DNA from: Owenia fusiformis
Taxonomy: Eukaryota > Annelida > Polychaeta > Sabellida > Oweniidae
Length of the DNA stretch: 64,000 nt
Reading direction: 5' to 3'
Assembly (NCBI GenBank): GCA_903813345.2
Contig: CAIIXF020000005.1
Coordinates: 39,683,375 to 39,747,374 of the forward strand
Made by a program: the position numbers and the translations under genes. Below, one piece after another: positions 41,201 to 56,200 of the stretch. Each line of letters begins with the position of its first letter. Positions within the stretch are counted from its first letter, which is position 1. Under the pieces are notes generated by a model. The model was not told where the DNA came from. It did not search any database and saw only the letters and a program-made list of their open reading frames with translations.

Positions 41201-44200
41201 ATATGATGCAGTTAGGGGATGCATTGGCCATCATCTGAGATTGCATGTGATGCAGTTAGGGGATGCATTGCCCATCATCTGAGATTGCATGTGATGCAGT
41301 TAGGGGATGCATTGCCCATCATCTGAGATTGCATGTTATGCAATGAGGGGATGCATTGGCCATCATCTGACATTGCATGTGTTGCAGTTAGGGGATGCAT
41401 TGGCCATCATCTGACATTGCATGTGATGCAGTTAGGGGATGCATTGGCCATCATCTGACATTGCATGTGATGCAGTTAGGGGATGCATTGGCCATCATCT
41501 GACATTGCATGTGATGCAGTTAGGGGATGCATTGGCCATCATCTGACATTGCATGTGATGCAGTTAGGGGATGCATTGGCCATCATCTGACATTGCATGT
41601 GATGCAGTTAGGGGATGCATTGGCCATCATCTGACATTGCATGTGATGCAGTTAGGGGATGCATTGCCCATCATCTGAGATTGCATGTGATGCAGTTAGG
41701 GGATGCATTGCCCATCATCTGAGATTTCATGTGATGCAGTTAGGGGATGCATTGCCCATCATCTGACATTGCATGTGATGCAGTTAGGGGATGCATTGGC
41801 CATCATCTGACATTGCATGTGATGCAGTTAGGGGATGCATTGTCCATCATCTGACATTGCATGTGATGCAGTTAGGGGATGCATTGTCCATCATCTGAGA
41901 TTGCATGTGATGCAGTTAGGGGATGCATTGTCCATCATCTGAGATTGCATGTGATGCAGTTAGGGGATGCATTGCCCATCATCTGAGATTGCATGTGATG
42001 CAGTTAGGGGATGCATTGCCCATCATCTGACATTGCATGTGATGCAGTTAGGGGATGCATTGCCCATCATCTGACATTGTATGTGATGCAGTTAGGGGAT
42101 GCATTGCCCATCATCTGACATTGCATGTGATGCAGTTAGGGGATGCATTGCCCATCATCTGACATTGTATGTGATGCAGTTAGGGGATGCATTGGCCATC
42201 ATCTGACATTGCATGTGATGCAGTTAGGGGATGCATTGGCCATCATCTGACATTGCATGTTATGCAATGAGGGGATGCATTGGCCATCATCTGACATTGC
42301 ATATGATGCAGTTAGGGGATGCATTGGCCATCATCTGACATTGCATGTGATGCAGTTAGGGGATGCATTGGCCATCATCTGAGATTGCATGTGATGCAGT
42401 TAGGGGATGCATTGGCCATCATCTGAGATTGCATGTGATGCAGTTAGGGGATGCATTGTCCATCATCTGAGATTGCATGTGATGCAGTTAGGGGATGCAT
42501 TGCCCATCATCTGAGATTTCATGTGATGCAGTTAGGGGATGCATTGTCCATCATCTGAGATTGCATGTGATGCAGTTATGGGATGCATTGGCCATCATCT
42601 GACATTGCATATGATGCAGTTAGGGGATGCATTGGCCATCATCTGAGATTGCATGTGATGCAGTTAGGGGATGCATTGGCCATCATCTGACATTTCATGT
42701 GATGCAGTTAGGGGATGCATTGTCCATCATCTGACATTGCATGTGATGCAGTTAGGGGATGCATTGGCCATCATCTCACATTGCATGTGATGCAGTTAGG
42801 GGATGCATTGGCCATCATCTGAGATTGCATGTGATGCAGTTAGGGGATGCATTGTCCATCATCTGAGATTGCATGTGATGCAGTTAGGGGATGCATTGTC
42901 CATCATCTGAGATTGCATGTGATGCAGTTAGGGGATGCATTGCCCATCATCTGAGATTTCATGTGATGCAGTTAGGGGATGCATTGGCCATCATCTGACA
43001 TTGCATGTGATGCAGTTAGGGGATGCATTGTCCATCATCTGACATTGCATGTGATGCAGTTAGGGGATGCATTGTCCATCATCTGAGATTGCATGTGATG
43101 CAGTTAGGGGATGCATTGGCCATCATCTGACATTGCATGTGATGCAGTTAGGGGATGCATTGGCCATCATCTGACATTGCATGTGTTGCAGTGATGTTAT
43201 TGTAAAACTTCATGTAATGCAGTTGTATTGGGGTTGTATTGACCATTTCAAGACTGCATATGTTGTAGTTGGAGATGCATTGCCAACCATTTAGAATTGC
43301 ATGGAATGAATGCAGTGTCCCATGGTCCTTGGTCTAGGATAGTGTCTGGGTGGTTAATGCCTTGGTCACATTTGCTCCAATTTTCTCTACGGCGCCCGGC
43401 CGATTGAGTATTTTGTTCAAAAATGAATACAATATTGAACAAAACACTCAATCGGGCGGGCGCCGGCCGGTGGATCGGAGCAAATGTGACCAAGGCATTA
43501 GGAGCGGAGTGTTAGTCATTGTTTACTGATGCATTAGTAGTTTAGATTATTTGAAGATGTCTTCCTTATGACTACTTGTACTCTTGTTACTCTTTTTGGT
43601 CTTTTCCCTGTGTCACATTATGCAACATATAAATGAATTCTAATGTCTGTGTTCTAGGGCCCAAAACGTGATTTGATGTTGAATGAGTTTGTCAGGAAGA
43701 AAGAATCAATGGCCACTGTACTAAGGAACCCAGAGGAAATGGAAAAACTAAAAAGGTAACATTTTTAGCGTTTATAGAATGATTGCAAACTTATTGGATT
43801 GTCAATTGGGTGACCTGCATTTTAACATTGAAAAAATGAATCATTTAAACTCATAGGCTAACGGGCGATAGAATTAATTTCATGAAACGATATGCATTGC
43901 AATTCATCTGTTTACATATGGTAAAACCGAAATGGATTAACATACTTGGTTATTGCCATTTAATGTATCTAATTAGGCAAAAACAATTGTCTTTTTTACA
44001 TTTAAATCTCTGTTTTCCTCTACTTCATTTTATTTCATCCGTAATCCTTGTTTGAGATTTCAAATAATTGCTGATGTTTATTTACATATATGTACAAGCT
44101 TTCGTATGATATATGACAATTATCAGAATTGCTTCCAGCTCTTTGCTCTCATCTGTAAATGAATTTCTGAAAATTACAGCATTTTTCTTCATAACAATTA

Positions 44201-47200
44201 ATGAATAAAATATGGTATTATTATTATTTTATTGACCCTTATAATGGTGGCACACCTCAAGGGGTGCAATTCAGATATAAAACATATTAAAATCAATTTT
44301 TCAGTATACATCAGGTTAGAAGCAGCCCCAGACCACTGTAACAACGTTTAATTGAAGTAAATTACATTTTCAGGAAATTGATTCAAGAATACTGCTATGA
44401 CTTCAACCAGAGAATATCCCAGTATTCACTGAGGGCGCAGATAATATCCTACTATGCTGGAATAACTACACTGCTTGATCAGTTCCCAAACATCAGGTAC
44501 ACCTTTTTTGTCTCTTCCCACAGTTGAGAAATCAATAATACCATTCTATTGAACTGTAAACATTTCTTCTCTTGTCTATTTCATAAAAATCTTCTAGATT
44601 GTCTAGATCATTTTTAAAAATTGAAAAGATCGAACAACATTAACGTTTCTTAAATACTTATGACCTTACACCTTCTGAAAATTGAAAATTTATATTTTTT
44701 GATTTTTTATCAAATCTTGGCAAAATTGTAAGAAAAAAGCTTAAACTGAAATTACGAGGGTTGTCCCAGAAGTAATGCACTATATGCTCTAACTTTATCA
44801 ATAATTGATATTTATCCCATCGAACGAAGTTCGGAGGGATATAGGGAACGCCTCCGTCCGTCCGTCCGTACGTACGTCTGTCCGTCCATACGTACGTCCG
44901 TCCGTCCGTCCGTCCGTCCGGGCAATAACTCAAATACCGTTGGCCCGATTTTATTCATATTTTGTACACATATATCCTATGGGGGTAGAAGTTCTGCTTG
45001 AAAGCCAATTTTCAAAATGGCCGCTCATTTAAAAATGGCGGCCATTTTAGTGCCGATTTTACAGTAATTTAGGTGCAATATGTAAAACTGTAATAGCAAT
45101 ATGTTTTAAATGTAAAAAAAATTATATAGGACATTAATAAAGCTAGAAATGTAGATATTAAAAAAGCACATGGCAGCCATCTTGAAAAATGGCCGCCTTT
45201 ACTCGTTATTTTACGATTTTTGCTGTAACTCGAAAAGTAGTGGAGTGATTTTGTTCATATTTGGTATGTGAATACTATAAGCATGGCACACTGTCTAATG
45301 ACACTTTTGGTAGAAGGTGGCCATTTTGAAAAATGGCGGACATTTTGAAAAATGGCCGCCATTTTAACTTATTTTACTAAAACTCGAAAAGTAGTGGAGC
45401 GATTTTGTTCATATTTGGTATGTGAATACGTATAAGCATGGCACACTGTCTAATGACACTTTTGGTAGAGGGCGGTCATTTTTCAAAATGGCCGCCATTT
45501 TAACGTATTTTACTATAACTCGAAAAGTAGTGGAGCGATTTTGTTCATATTCGGTATGTGAATACTGTAAGCATGGCACACTGTCTAATGACACTTTTGG
45601 TAGAAGGCGGCCATTTTGAAAAATGGCGGACATTTTAACGTATTTTACTATAACTCGAAAAGTAGTAGAGCGATTTTGTTCATATTTGGTATGTGAATAT
45701 TATAAGCATGGCACACTGTCTAATGACACTTTTGGTAGAAGGTGCCCCTTTTGAAAAATGTTCGATGGGATTCGCTACGCTTTGGCGTTGCCGTTGTTCT
45801 GGTTTTCCATGAAACTTTCAGTAAATATTCCTTAGAGACATTTTGATTATTCTAGAAATTTTCATGTTGACTGATAAAACTATATTGATATTATAATAAA
45901 ATCAAGTTGGTGAGTTTGGGTAGGGCGGGGCAGGTTATACAGTCACGTCAAAAGGAATAAAAAATTTAAAATATGAAATAATTAATCAACATATACCATT
46001 TGGTGTAGCTATAAGAAGTATGCTCAAAAATACATTTGAAGATACTAAATTACTATGAGCACATCCAAGATTTACTGGATGTATATTGCACAGTGTCGCA
46101 TTTCACATTTTCTCAAAATATTGCCCTTTGCCTGTTATGTACTTTTGATGCCTGTCAGGTCAAACACTCTCGGCAATTTCTTCCACTGCGACTTGTGGCG
46201 TTTTTGCCTCCCATGTTTGGAGTTGTCATACAGGGTCAAGTCGTCTCTTTTGAATCTCTTCTGCTACCCCATAATTGTAGTTCTATCTGGCATAAACTCC
46301 GTATATAATTTCTTCATGGTAGCATAAGTTTTGCATGGCTGTGAGTCCAAATGAAGTATAAATTAGGCCACCAAACGCAAGGCCTTCTGTTATCAGGAGA
46401 GAATTACAGCCATTTTTGCAATTTCTTGACTGTGACTGTATTTGAATTCGTGACTATTGAAATGTGGTATTATTGCATCACAGTGCTAAATGTCATTATT
46501 CGTACTTGGTTAACATCATGCTGAATAAATTTAACAATTTCCCAAACATTTTGACCATTTAAAGGAAAGAAATATTAATAAAATAACACTTTAGATCTTT
46601 TCATAATTATAAAAATTGGTACCTGCCCCACCCACCCCTACCCCCATGTTGTTATAGCAACCATATTAAGACTTAATATTAATGTTGGATGCTGAAACTT
46701 CAGGATATAATAGATAAAACTTCAATTGTTATATTCACAAAATTTCAGCTGAATTGATGAATATTAAAGAAAGTTAGACCATATAGTGCATTACTTCTGG
46801 GACAACCCTCGTAATATTCTAATATCTGTACATTCATGTCATTACACACCCAGTAATTATTTTAATTCCAGAGATACATACTTTGTCTTTGGTGAAGCCA
46901 ATGAAAAGAAGTCCAACAGTGACAGCTTAGAGGGCCTCAAACTTGATTGTCGCACATTAAAAAAGCGCCCACGACGTGTCATTTCAAAAGATGGACAACA
47001 TGTCCTAAACATATGGTTCATACCACACCATTCTGAAAATCTGATAACATTCAAGGAATTTGAAGATGAGGCTTTATGTCATAGGGCGCTATATAACCAC
47101 TTGGTTATTGTATCAGCTTTGCATGATATTGCTCAGTACCTGTGTGCACATGCTAGGATGGGGAGCTCACATGCACGCCTTGGAACCAGGAAACTAGAAT

Positions 47201-50200
47201 TTGTGTCTGCTGACTGGGGCGGCACTGAGGGCATAGGTGAGCATGAGCGTGTGATTTGATATCCTAAAAGATGGAATGTAGGAGTACGAGGATATAAAAC
47301 ATAGTTTTTCCTCTTTTTTTAGAGTCTCTTTTTCTATTTTTTGTCTGTAGATTAAACCACTAAATATACATCTTGCAAAGCATATTTTTATGTCACCATC
47401 AAGAAGTGGTAGACCATGGCATCTATGACATGGCTATAGTTTTGTTTTTTGTGATTTACAAATTGTTACCTTTTGTAACTTTTTGCATAATCTTGTTCCA
47501 GGTGGTGACATTTTGTCATGTTAATGCCTTGTTTACATTGTAGTATGTAAAGTAATGGTTACTTCCTGTAGTACCATACAAAATCCATTAAGCTTTAATG
47601 TCCTGTTAAAAACCCTATTCCTACCATTGAAAATGGATTCTACCAATGCTATCCCTCATAAATCTATTTGTTGAGACTCAATCCACTTGAGCTCTTCTGA
47701 GATAATGAGGATTTTGCGTTCTATCCCCATGATGACACCATGATAACATGATGATATCCCCATGTTAAGTCAATGGTGTATACACCCATGTTAATTCAAT
47801 ACACCCTTGCTGAAATCCTCATTATCTAAAAAAACTTGACAAGTAGAATATTAATGTGGATTCAAGTAGTAAGAAATGGGGTTGTTAAACAGGACACTGG
47901 GCTTGATTTTTAGTTGGCTCCACTAGTAGCAAACTGATATTACATCTCTAAAGCTAGTTCTAGCGTACACCAAGCAGACCATGCCTGAATTTATTTCATT
48001 ATTTCACTAGTTTGCTCAATGACATCCAATGAAGGTAAATGATTAATTGCACAATGAGATTGGATGAAAAGTACATTCAAACCCAGGCAATATTAGACCT
48101 TCACTACATGTAGGTATTATATATAGTTTCATTGGGGTCCATCTGACTACACCAGGCAATCCTGGACATTCATCAATATAAATGAAAAAGTCAGCATTGT
48201 CCTGTGCACTCGAACTAGCTTTAAAGACTGGTAAATCTCACCATTGTTATATGCATTTGACATAAATATCTTCATATTTTCAGCTGCATATTGGGGTAAA
48301 ATTTAATGTTTATAATGCATGCTATTTACAAAATAATTACAACCCATCAACAAACATGTATACTGTGTTGTAAATCACCACCAATTTGCACTTATTGATA
48401 ATTATATCAAATTCAATTTAATTCAAAATTAGATGATTATAGAGATTCATTAAGAATGCAAATAAAATATATAGATGAGAGACATCGCAATAACAGCACA
48501 CAATTTGCACTTGACTATAATACTGTATATATCCAAATGTATCCCTGATTCCCTCTACACGTTATGTGAGGCCATTGTGATGCATGCGAGATGGAAGGTG
48601 GTAGTCTCTACCATTATGTTATGTTTTGGAAGGGGTCTCTATTGTAAGGTGGAAGAATTGAGACCCTTAATGCAGCCCCATGTATTGCTTGGTGTTCCAG
48701 CATGGACTGTATTGTATTCTCATCACAAATGTTACAGTCCATTGAAAAGATTTTTGTAATTTCTTGTGTATTTCTGTGAACTTTAAATTTTAATAAATAC
48801 TTACAACATGAATGTTAAATAAAGTAAAATAAGTGGCAAATAAAATAAAATTAGCTTTATGATTAATTTTACTTGGTTTCTTTATACATGTTCAAAAGAA
48901 AAAATGATAAATTAATTTTCTTGTTTTTACAATTGTAATAATTATATCCTTTTTCCTTTTCAGGTTCGGAATTCAGAGAAATTCAAAAACAAATCAACAA
49001 TCTTGAAGAACCGACAAATGTAGAATCTGTGGGACAGTTCCTAACAATGCGTCGTGACATTATGTTCTTAGAGTTTGACTCTGCAGTGCGCCACTCAATG
49101 AGAGACACATTCTTGGCAACTGGCAATGTGTCTGCTTACAATGTAAGTCATTCTTGAGGTTGAGTGATCTAATGAGCTTAAAGCAATTGTCCACATATTC
49201 ACAAAGTGCTCTATTACAACCAATTCAAATATGAGGATAAGCCTGTAAATTAGATATAAATTTGCAGGTGAATTATTGTGATAGATGCATGAATTAAGTT
49301 GAGTTTATAAATGTTTAGGAAAATACTTAACAGAAAGCGCAGAAAAGTACTATGAAGAAACTGCTCATGAACTTAGTATAATCACATTTACCTTTTTTAT
49401 GTCACATTTTCCTTATTTGTAGGCAATCACAAATAACATACACTTTGCTTTACCTGGTTTGAGTAACATACAGCGACCTAGTATCATGTCCACATATCTG
49501 AATGTACCTGAACCCCTGGAGGCAAGGGACTTTAAGGCACAAGAGCTTTACCCCTGGAGGTCATTTATAGGAAGGTAAGAGTAATGAAGGGGGGGGGGGG
49601 GCTCTTAGAGGTTCTGGGAGGCTAAAAGGTCCTCCCTGATCAAGAAGGATATCCTATGTTATCCTATGAGTTATCCCATGCACTAGTGTTATTCCATACC
49701 CCAGTGGTACCCTATGAAGTGTTATCTCATAAACAATGGTACTGCTTTTGTCACATAAATTAAGTCCTACTCTAAGAAAAAGAAAGTTAATTGTATGGTT
49801 TTGATAATATGTTAATTTGTATCAAGTGTTTGAAATGATTGGATTCTGATTTTTGAATAATATGAACAATTTCATATTTGTAACTTGCATTTTCCAGTGA
49901 CAACAGTTTAAGAAATTCAGACCTTTTGTTATACAGTATTAAAGACACAATAATGTGCTAAATAAAGCAATTTTGAATAGATATTCAATTAGAAAATAAA
50001 ACTATAAATATACATCACTCACTTATCCAAAGTTACAACCATTAAAAATCAATGATTAATAAAGTTACAACCGTTTAAAATCAATGATTAATAATGTAAA
50101 TTTATTTATGTTTTTAAGAAATAAAGAGTATATTTATTATCTTAAAGAAAATAATTTTAAATTAAAATTGAACTTACCATAATGTTTTTGCACGAGAAGC

Positions 50201-53200
50201 ATGAGTTTTAAGAAAAAAAGCATATGACTACATTTATTATCAAATTAATTAAGATTGTTTTATGTATGCAGAAATGGTCCATACCCGACGATGTTCTGGC
50301 AGTGGTTTATGATAGACTACTACTTACAAATGTGCCTGGCAGGAACAAAGGAGGTGGATAGGTACCCAGCATTATTTATATTTGCATCAAATATTCACTG
50401 TATTATAAATAGATGTGTCATTTATACTCTGTTGATTGGATTGAGTTTGAATTTAAAAACATATTCTAATTGTAGCTTTCTTGCATTTAGAGATCTTGCC
50501 CATTGGTTCTATTATTCATGTGAGATTACATACATGTGATAAGTTAATATGTTCCTACCTTATTTTAGACATGTAGCTAATGGTGAAATATTGGGAGTCA
50601 CCCTACTGATGGAAGATGTCCTCCAATCAGGGAACCCAGATTTTGTTGCCATGGGAGCAGTAACCAATGACAATGAGGAAGATGAAGGCGGAAGTAAGAC
50701 ATTAAGCCCCTCAAGACCAGCTACTAGACTGTCTTCCAGAGCTGCTAGTTCAATGAGTTTACAAGGGGAGAAGAAAACAGGTAGGGCTAAGGAATGATAT
50801 AGTGTGTACTTTAATAATTGGGTGAAAATACACATTTTGAATCTGCAAGTAAAGTGTTACATTCATAGATTCATACATAAGAGACCGACTTGGGCAAGGA
50901 TATTACAACTGTATCACATTCACATCAGATTGTATTTTTGGAACATGTATTTCAGTGCGTGTATTGTATGTGTTATAGGGCCTATGAAGCCAAAGCCCCT
51001 TAGCCGCCTCAACCAGCCCATAGAGTCCTACAAACTACTCAAGTTCTTCCTGCTCCTCTGGAAGAGATTAGAACTATTCAAGACTCACTGGGGATGTAGG
51101 AAGTTAAACACAGAGAAGATAAATAATTCTGTCAGTTATAAAGCATACTGGTGAGTTATGATATAGAGAGAGCCAAATATGAGGAATTTAGCTTTTTCAT
51201 GATTTTGGGTATTGTTTCATTTTGGCAGCACATACCATTTAAAATATGCAAATTATGTAAATGAAAATGTAATTCATAGAATATTTCTTTGAAATAGATG
51301 GTTTGTTATTGCAAAGTTTTTTATGAAGATTTATTTGCAGCACTAAGTACTGTAGTACTATTAAAGATTATATAGCTCCTTTAAAAATGAAACAGTATGG
51401 AACAGAGATATACAAGTACTTGAAAATGTTATTAAGCTTATTGATTACAAATGATATATTTGCCACAATCCAGAATCATTGCCCATAATGTGATAGTTGA
51501 TCAAATACTAAAATACTTCATCTGATCATTATTATTCATACCAATGGCCCTTCATATTCCAACATACAGTAAACCCTCTCTGAGGGAACACCTTTGGAAT
51601 TAATACCTCTCTACAAGTAACAGTTTACAGTATTTCAGATATTTTCAATTGACTAACATGTTAATGGATCCTCTCCGTAAGGAACACCTGACATCAAATC
51701 CATTATTCATTCTTTTGTGAGATCATTTATTGTGGCATACAAAATATATTCAGAAAGTGAACCTTGTAATACAGAAAAGTATATTTTTTTTCTTTTTTAA
51801 TAAGTAAAATCTACAAAGTGGAAAAGTTGTTCCCTGTTCTACAAAGTATCGCACGTAGGCATGGTCAGGGGGAATTGTATGATGGGATGACCGCAGACAC
51901 TGAACCTCTCGTTAGTCCTAAAGGTGCAACTGAAATAGAGATCAGATCAAAACAGGTGAGTGTCTTTGTTGCAAAGTTTGATTTTCACATAAGGGACCAG
52001 CAACCGTGTCCCAATGGAATATCAATATTGTAAGTGCATTAGAGCATGTTCTTACAAATCACTCAATTTTCATTGGTCAAATAGTTTCATTATTGGTTAC
52101 GTTGTGTTATTTCCCTAAAAATGATGATGCAAACATGAATCAGGTGAAATATGGAAAATATGAAAGTAAACAACATTTTAAACAATTTGCTAGAAAGCAA
52201 GTAGCTAGCTCACTTTATATTTTCTAGTACTAACAAATTAACTACAGAAATCTCCATTCAATAATTCTGATATTGTTCTTTTCCATGTAGCTGATCAGTC
52301 TGCTTGAGAGCGAGGAGTGCTATATGATCGTAGAGGTGAGGAAGAAGCTTGCCAAAGAGCTGAGTCTGGCACTTGCAGAGAGAGCCAGGGAGGAGGGGGC
52401 ACTACCCACAGATTTATGGAAGAAATCAGTATGTTCTCTTTATCCATTTTACAATGGTATTTGCCTGGGGTGGTAAATCTGACCTAGCTTTATACCTGAT
52501 CCAGGGATCGAAATTGTGATGCCATTCTGAGGTCATGCTGCACTAGAGTTAATTGCACTCAAAATATGTCTACACATTCATTTCTGTCTATTTTTATGTT
52601 TTTTAAATAGAGTCAAATAGTTGAACTGCAATTATTCAATTTTCAAATCATAATTTCTTAAGAACTATTTATCATGAATAACTACTGTTCAAATCTATGA
52701 CATATTTTGATGCCTGGATCCAGAGATCACTATGTGACCTCATTCCAATGTCAAACTGAACTCAAATCAATTCAGTGCAAAATCTATTTAGACATTAATT
52801 TTTGTCAGTTTTTCATGTTTTGTTTAGACAGTTAAATAGTTGAATTGAGACAATGAATTGACAATTGACATTATTCTCTAATGATGAACTACATGCTGCA
52901 TAATTTATAAGTTTGTATTATAAATTCAGTCTAAGCATTTTGTTTATTAACACTGAAGTTTTTCCCACAATATGATACAACTATCTTAAGTTTAATTCAC
53001 TATACCTTTAAGAGGCAGTATCTGATAGTACCACTAGTACCACATATATTTGAGTAATTCCTTGATAATTTTGCATTGGGAGATGTTAAACAGTTTCATT
53101 TATCTACTTGCCAACTATCATATACCTCTTCCTATGTTTATATACATATCAATTTCATGATTTTACACAGAAATTAATTTGTTATTCCAGGCTGTCAAGG

Positions 53201-56200
53201 AAAGCTTCACTATAGCTAAGCCTCACATAGCAGAGGACTTTGTTGACCAACTCTTTGAGAACCAGGAGAGAGACCAGAAAGAGGTCACCTTTAAAACGAG
53301 CCATCTTAATGAATGTTTACGCAATCTAGGTCAATCTATTATGGCAAGAGAAAGGCACAATTATGACAGGTATGAGGGATGTTTTTAGGGATGGTATAAG
53401 GATAGAGATTGTACAGTATAATGTCAAATATACCGAAGGAATTAATTGTCCAAAAAATTGAATGAGTCAGAATTTCATAAAGATCTTGAAAAAAGTAATA
53501 GACTATAATGAATGATTTATTCGAGGCTATCTTTCAACCTCAAAAGTTACATGTGCAAGATGGAATTACTTGTAACTCCAATAGTTAGGAACAACAACAA
53601 TATGCCAACAAGCTGACTGTTCCTCTGGGTATTTATACAAATACATTTTTTAACGACTCTGAAAAGCAAGTTGCTTTTACAGCTCAGCTGTGGCTTTATT
53701 AGACCTTACAGCTCAGTTTATAGTCTACCCATCATGCTTTGGTTTGATCTGAGGGTTCTGATGCTCGATTCCCACACTTGTCATTGAATTTAGCACATTT
53801 TCTTTCATGCCTGTATCTGGCTTGTTACAAGAGGCTCAGCATTTTGTCATATCCCAGAAGTGCCCTTTCAACATAACAATATTGTTTTCAGCTACTCCAT
53901 GTATTATGAGAACCTACTGAGGCAGCACCACCAGTTACTTTACCAGAAAGAGCAGGAGATCAAACAACTGAATGACCAGATCAAGCAACAAAAAGAATCC
54001 ACTGACATTGAAGTCAAATGCCAGATGGCTGATGAGAATTATGACATCCTTTTGGGTAAGTTATAAAATAGTTGTATTGGGTCTTTAAAAATTGAAATTG
54101 TTTGAAAATCGTTTTATTGTCACAAATGTTTGATGGTCATGGCGTCACTTTCATTATACAGTGTAACTAAGTCAGTTCATCTCCATGTATCTTCTACAAA
54201 AGTTGTCTGGTTATAAATTTAGACAAACATTTCTGAATTCTTTAGTCATTGACATATTATTATAACTACCATTTACCGTGACTAGATTCAGTTTACACTA
54301 TTCAGCATCTGTTACAAATTGTTACACTTTGTAATTGCAACCAGATGGTTACATTTTTGCGTTACAACTTTATGAATTGTTTGAACATTGTGTATAAATC
54401 AGGCCTTTTATGTTTCAGAAATCACTGCCTTGCGTGCCAAGGTACTTGAAATGCGAGAAATGGCCATGTCTCAAGAGAAAGACTTGAGAGACAGAGTACA
54501 AGAGGAATATGATGAGCTGGTTCTCAATCTCTTCTCCAGTGCATTTGAACTAAAAACAAAGTTTGATGAATTCAAGTAAGTTTTAATAAGTAGAACAGTG
54601 CCATTGATTTCAACATATTAGATGATCAATTTGTAAAATTCACACTCTTGACTTTTGAATGCCATCTGTTGCCATCATAAAGTTCATTTAATATGATAGA
54701 AAAGTACACATACATATATGTCAATAATACACAAAAACTTAAAAATTCACAAATAATGTAATACAGCACATCAAGCAAATCACATTCAATGCTGTCCAGT
54801 AATGTGTTTTTTCTGCCTTCAGGGACTATTTACACGATGATGTGTATGACAAGATCCAGGAGACGCGACGTGAGGCAATAGAGGAAATGACACGTGTTAA
54901 ACTGAAGGCAATAGATGGCAGTGAAGGTTAGTTGCCTATATTTATGTTAGACGTCACTTCACTATTTCCTAGTTAGACCCACTGGGGTACTACTAACAAG
55001 ATGCAGTAGAAGTGGTTTAGTGGTTTGTTGTTTTGATGTTTTTTTTCATATTCATAAGAGTTTTAAAAGTTCTGCCTTTAGAAGAGCATTCTTTAAAAAG
55101 GACCCAGGATTCCATTTTGACAGGACGTGAGACTTAACATAATAGACAGTCATTATCTACAAGTTGAGGCGTATTCTATTTTCAGAAGCTGAGTTTACCA
55201 AGCGTAATATGGCCCAAAGTGAGAAGCTGGCTAATCTACAACATGATAACTTTGAACTGACGAAGATTATGCATAATATGCAGATCTTCAATAAGTGGAA
55301 GTTCAACTGGAAACATATGATGTCACATAAAGAGGTAGGAAACATATGATGTCACAAAGAATTCAAAACATTCAATTCAATTCAAGGATCACCATGCATG
55401 TTCTATAGCTTAAAAGGTTAATGTGCTCAATGGATCATCTAGATAAAAAACAATGCTGATGTATTATGCAGAATTTCAAAAGAAATATGTTGTCTTTTAT
55501 TTATTTAATCTTGAGAAGTGCTGAGCATCCTAGCACATTCTTTAATGTAGAAATCTTATAAATGACACATACATGTGCTATTGTAGAAAAGCCAGTTAGG
55601 TAAGAACTCAGACAGAAGTAAGAAGGATTACCTTGAGGTGAAGATGTTGGCTGATGAGGAGGTGATCCTACTGCGCCAGCAGATAGTGGCACTTAGGGCT
55701 GGACTCTCCCAGTCTGAAGCTGAGTGCAATCAGGTCAAGAAACAGCTCGAGAAAGAGGTGAGCTTTAAGAATCAGTTTTTATTTTTTGATAAACATATAT
55801 TATTCATAAAATCTGCTCATAGTGAACTTTTTCAATGTTACTGTTTGTTACTGACATAGGAATTATTCAATGTTAATGAAAATGTTTTCAGTCATTATTT
55901 TAAACATTGCTCCAGTATGAATCACAATAGTTCAAGTCAAGTCAATAGTACAAGTATTGTAAAACATGCATTTTCAACATCCTATTCTATATTTAATGGG
56001 TTGTGTTGATGAATAGTTTTGTATGTTTCTCTTTCTGGACCAGCTTTCTGATATATTAGGAGTGACACCAGTGGTAATTTCAAGCATCAGTGTCTTCACA
56101 AATGGCTACAAAGAGTAATGTTCAGTTATGTTTTATGCACAACTTCTTTCCTGAGAAAAGACAACAGGATTCACGCTCTTTCTTGTCTATTAATGACATC

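Noticed and set aside
40886-43195. CRISPR-like array
   Set aside because: Units are contiguous 44-bp copies with no unique spacers, inside an intron of an animal gene.
46036-46327. Plus-strand frames in the mariner-type element as a gene
   Set aside because: No conserved motif on the plus strand. The minus strand gives at best a weak, broken transposase-like fragment.
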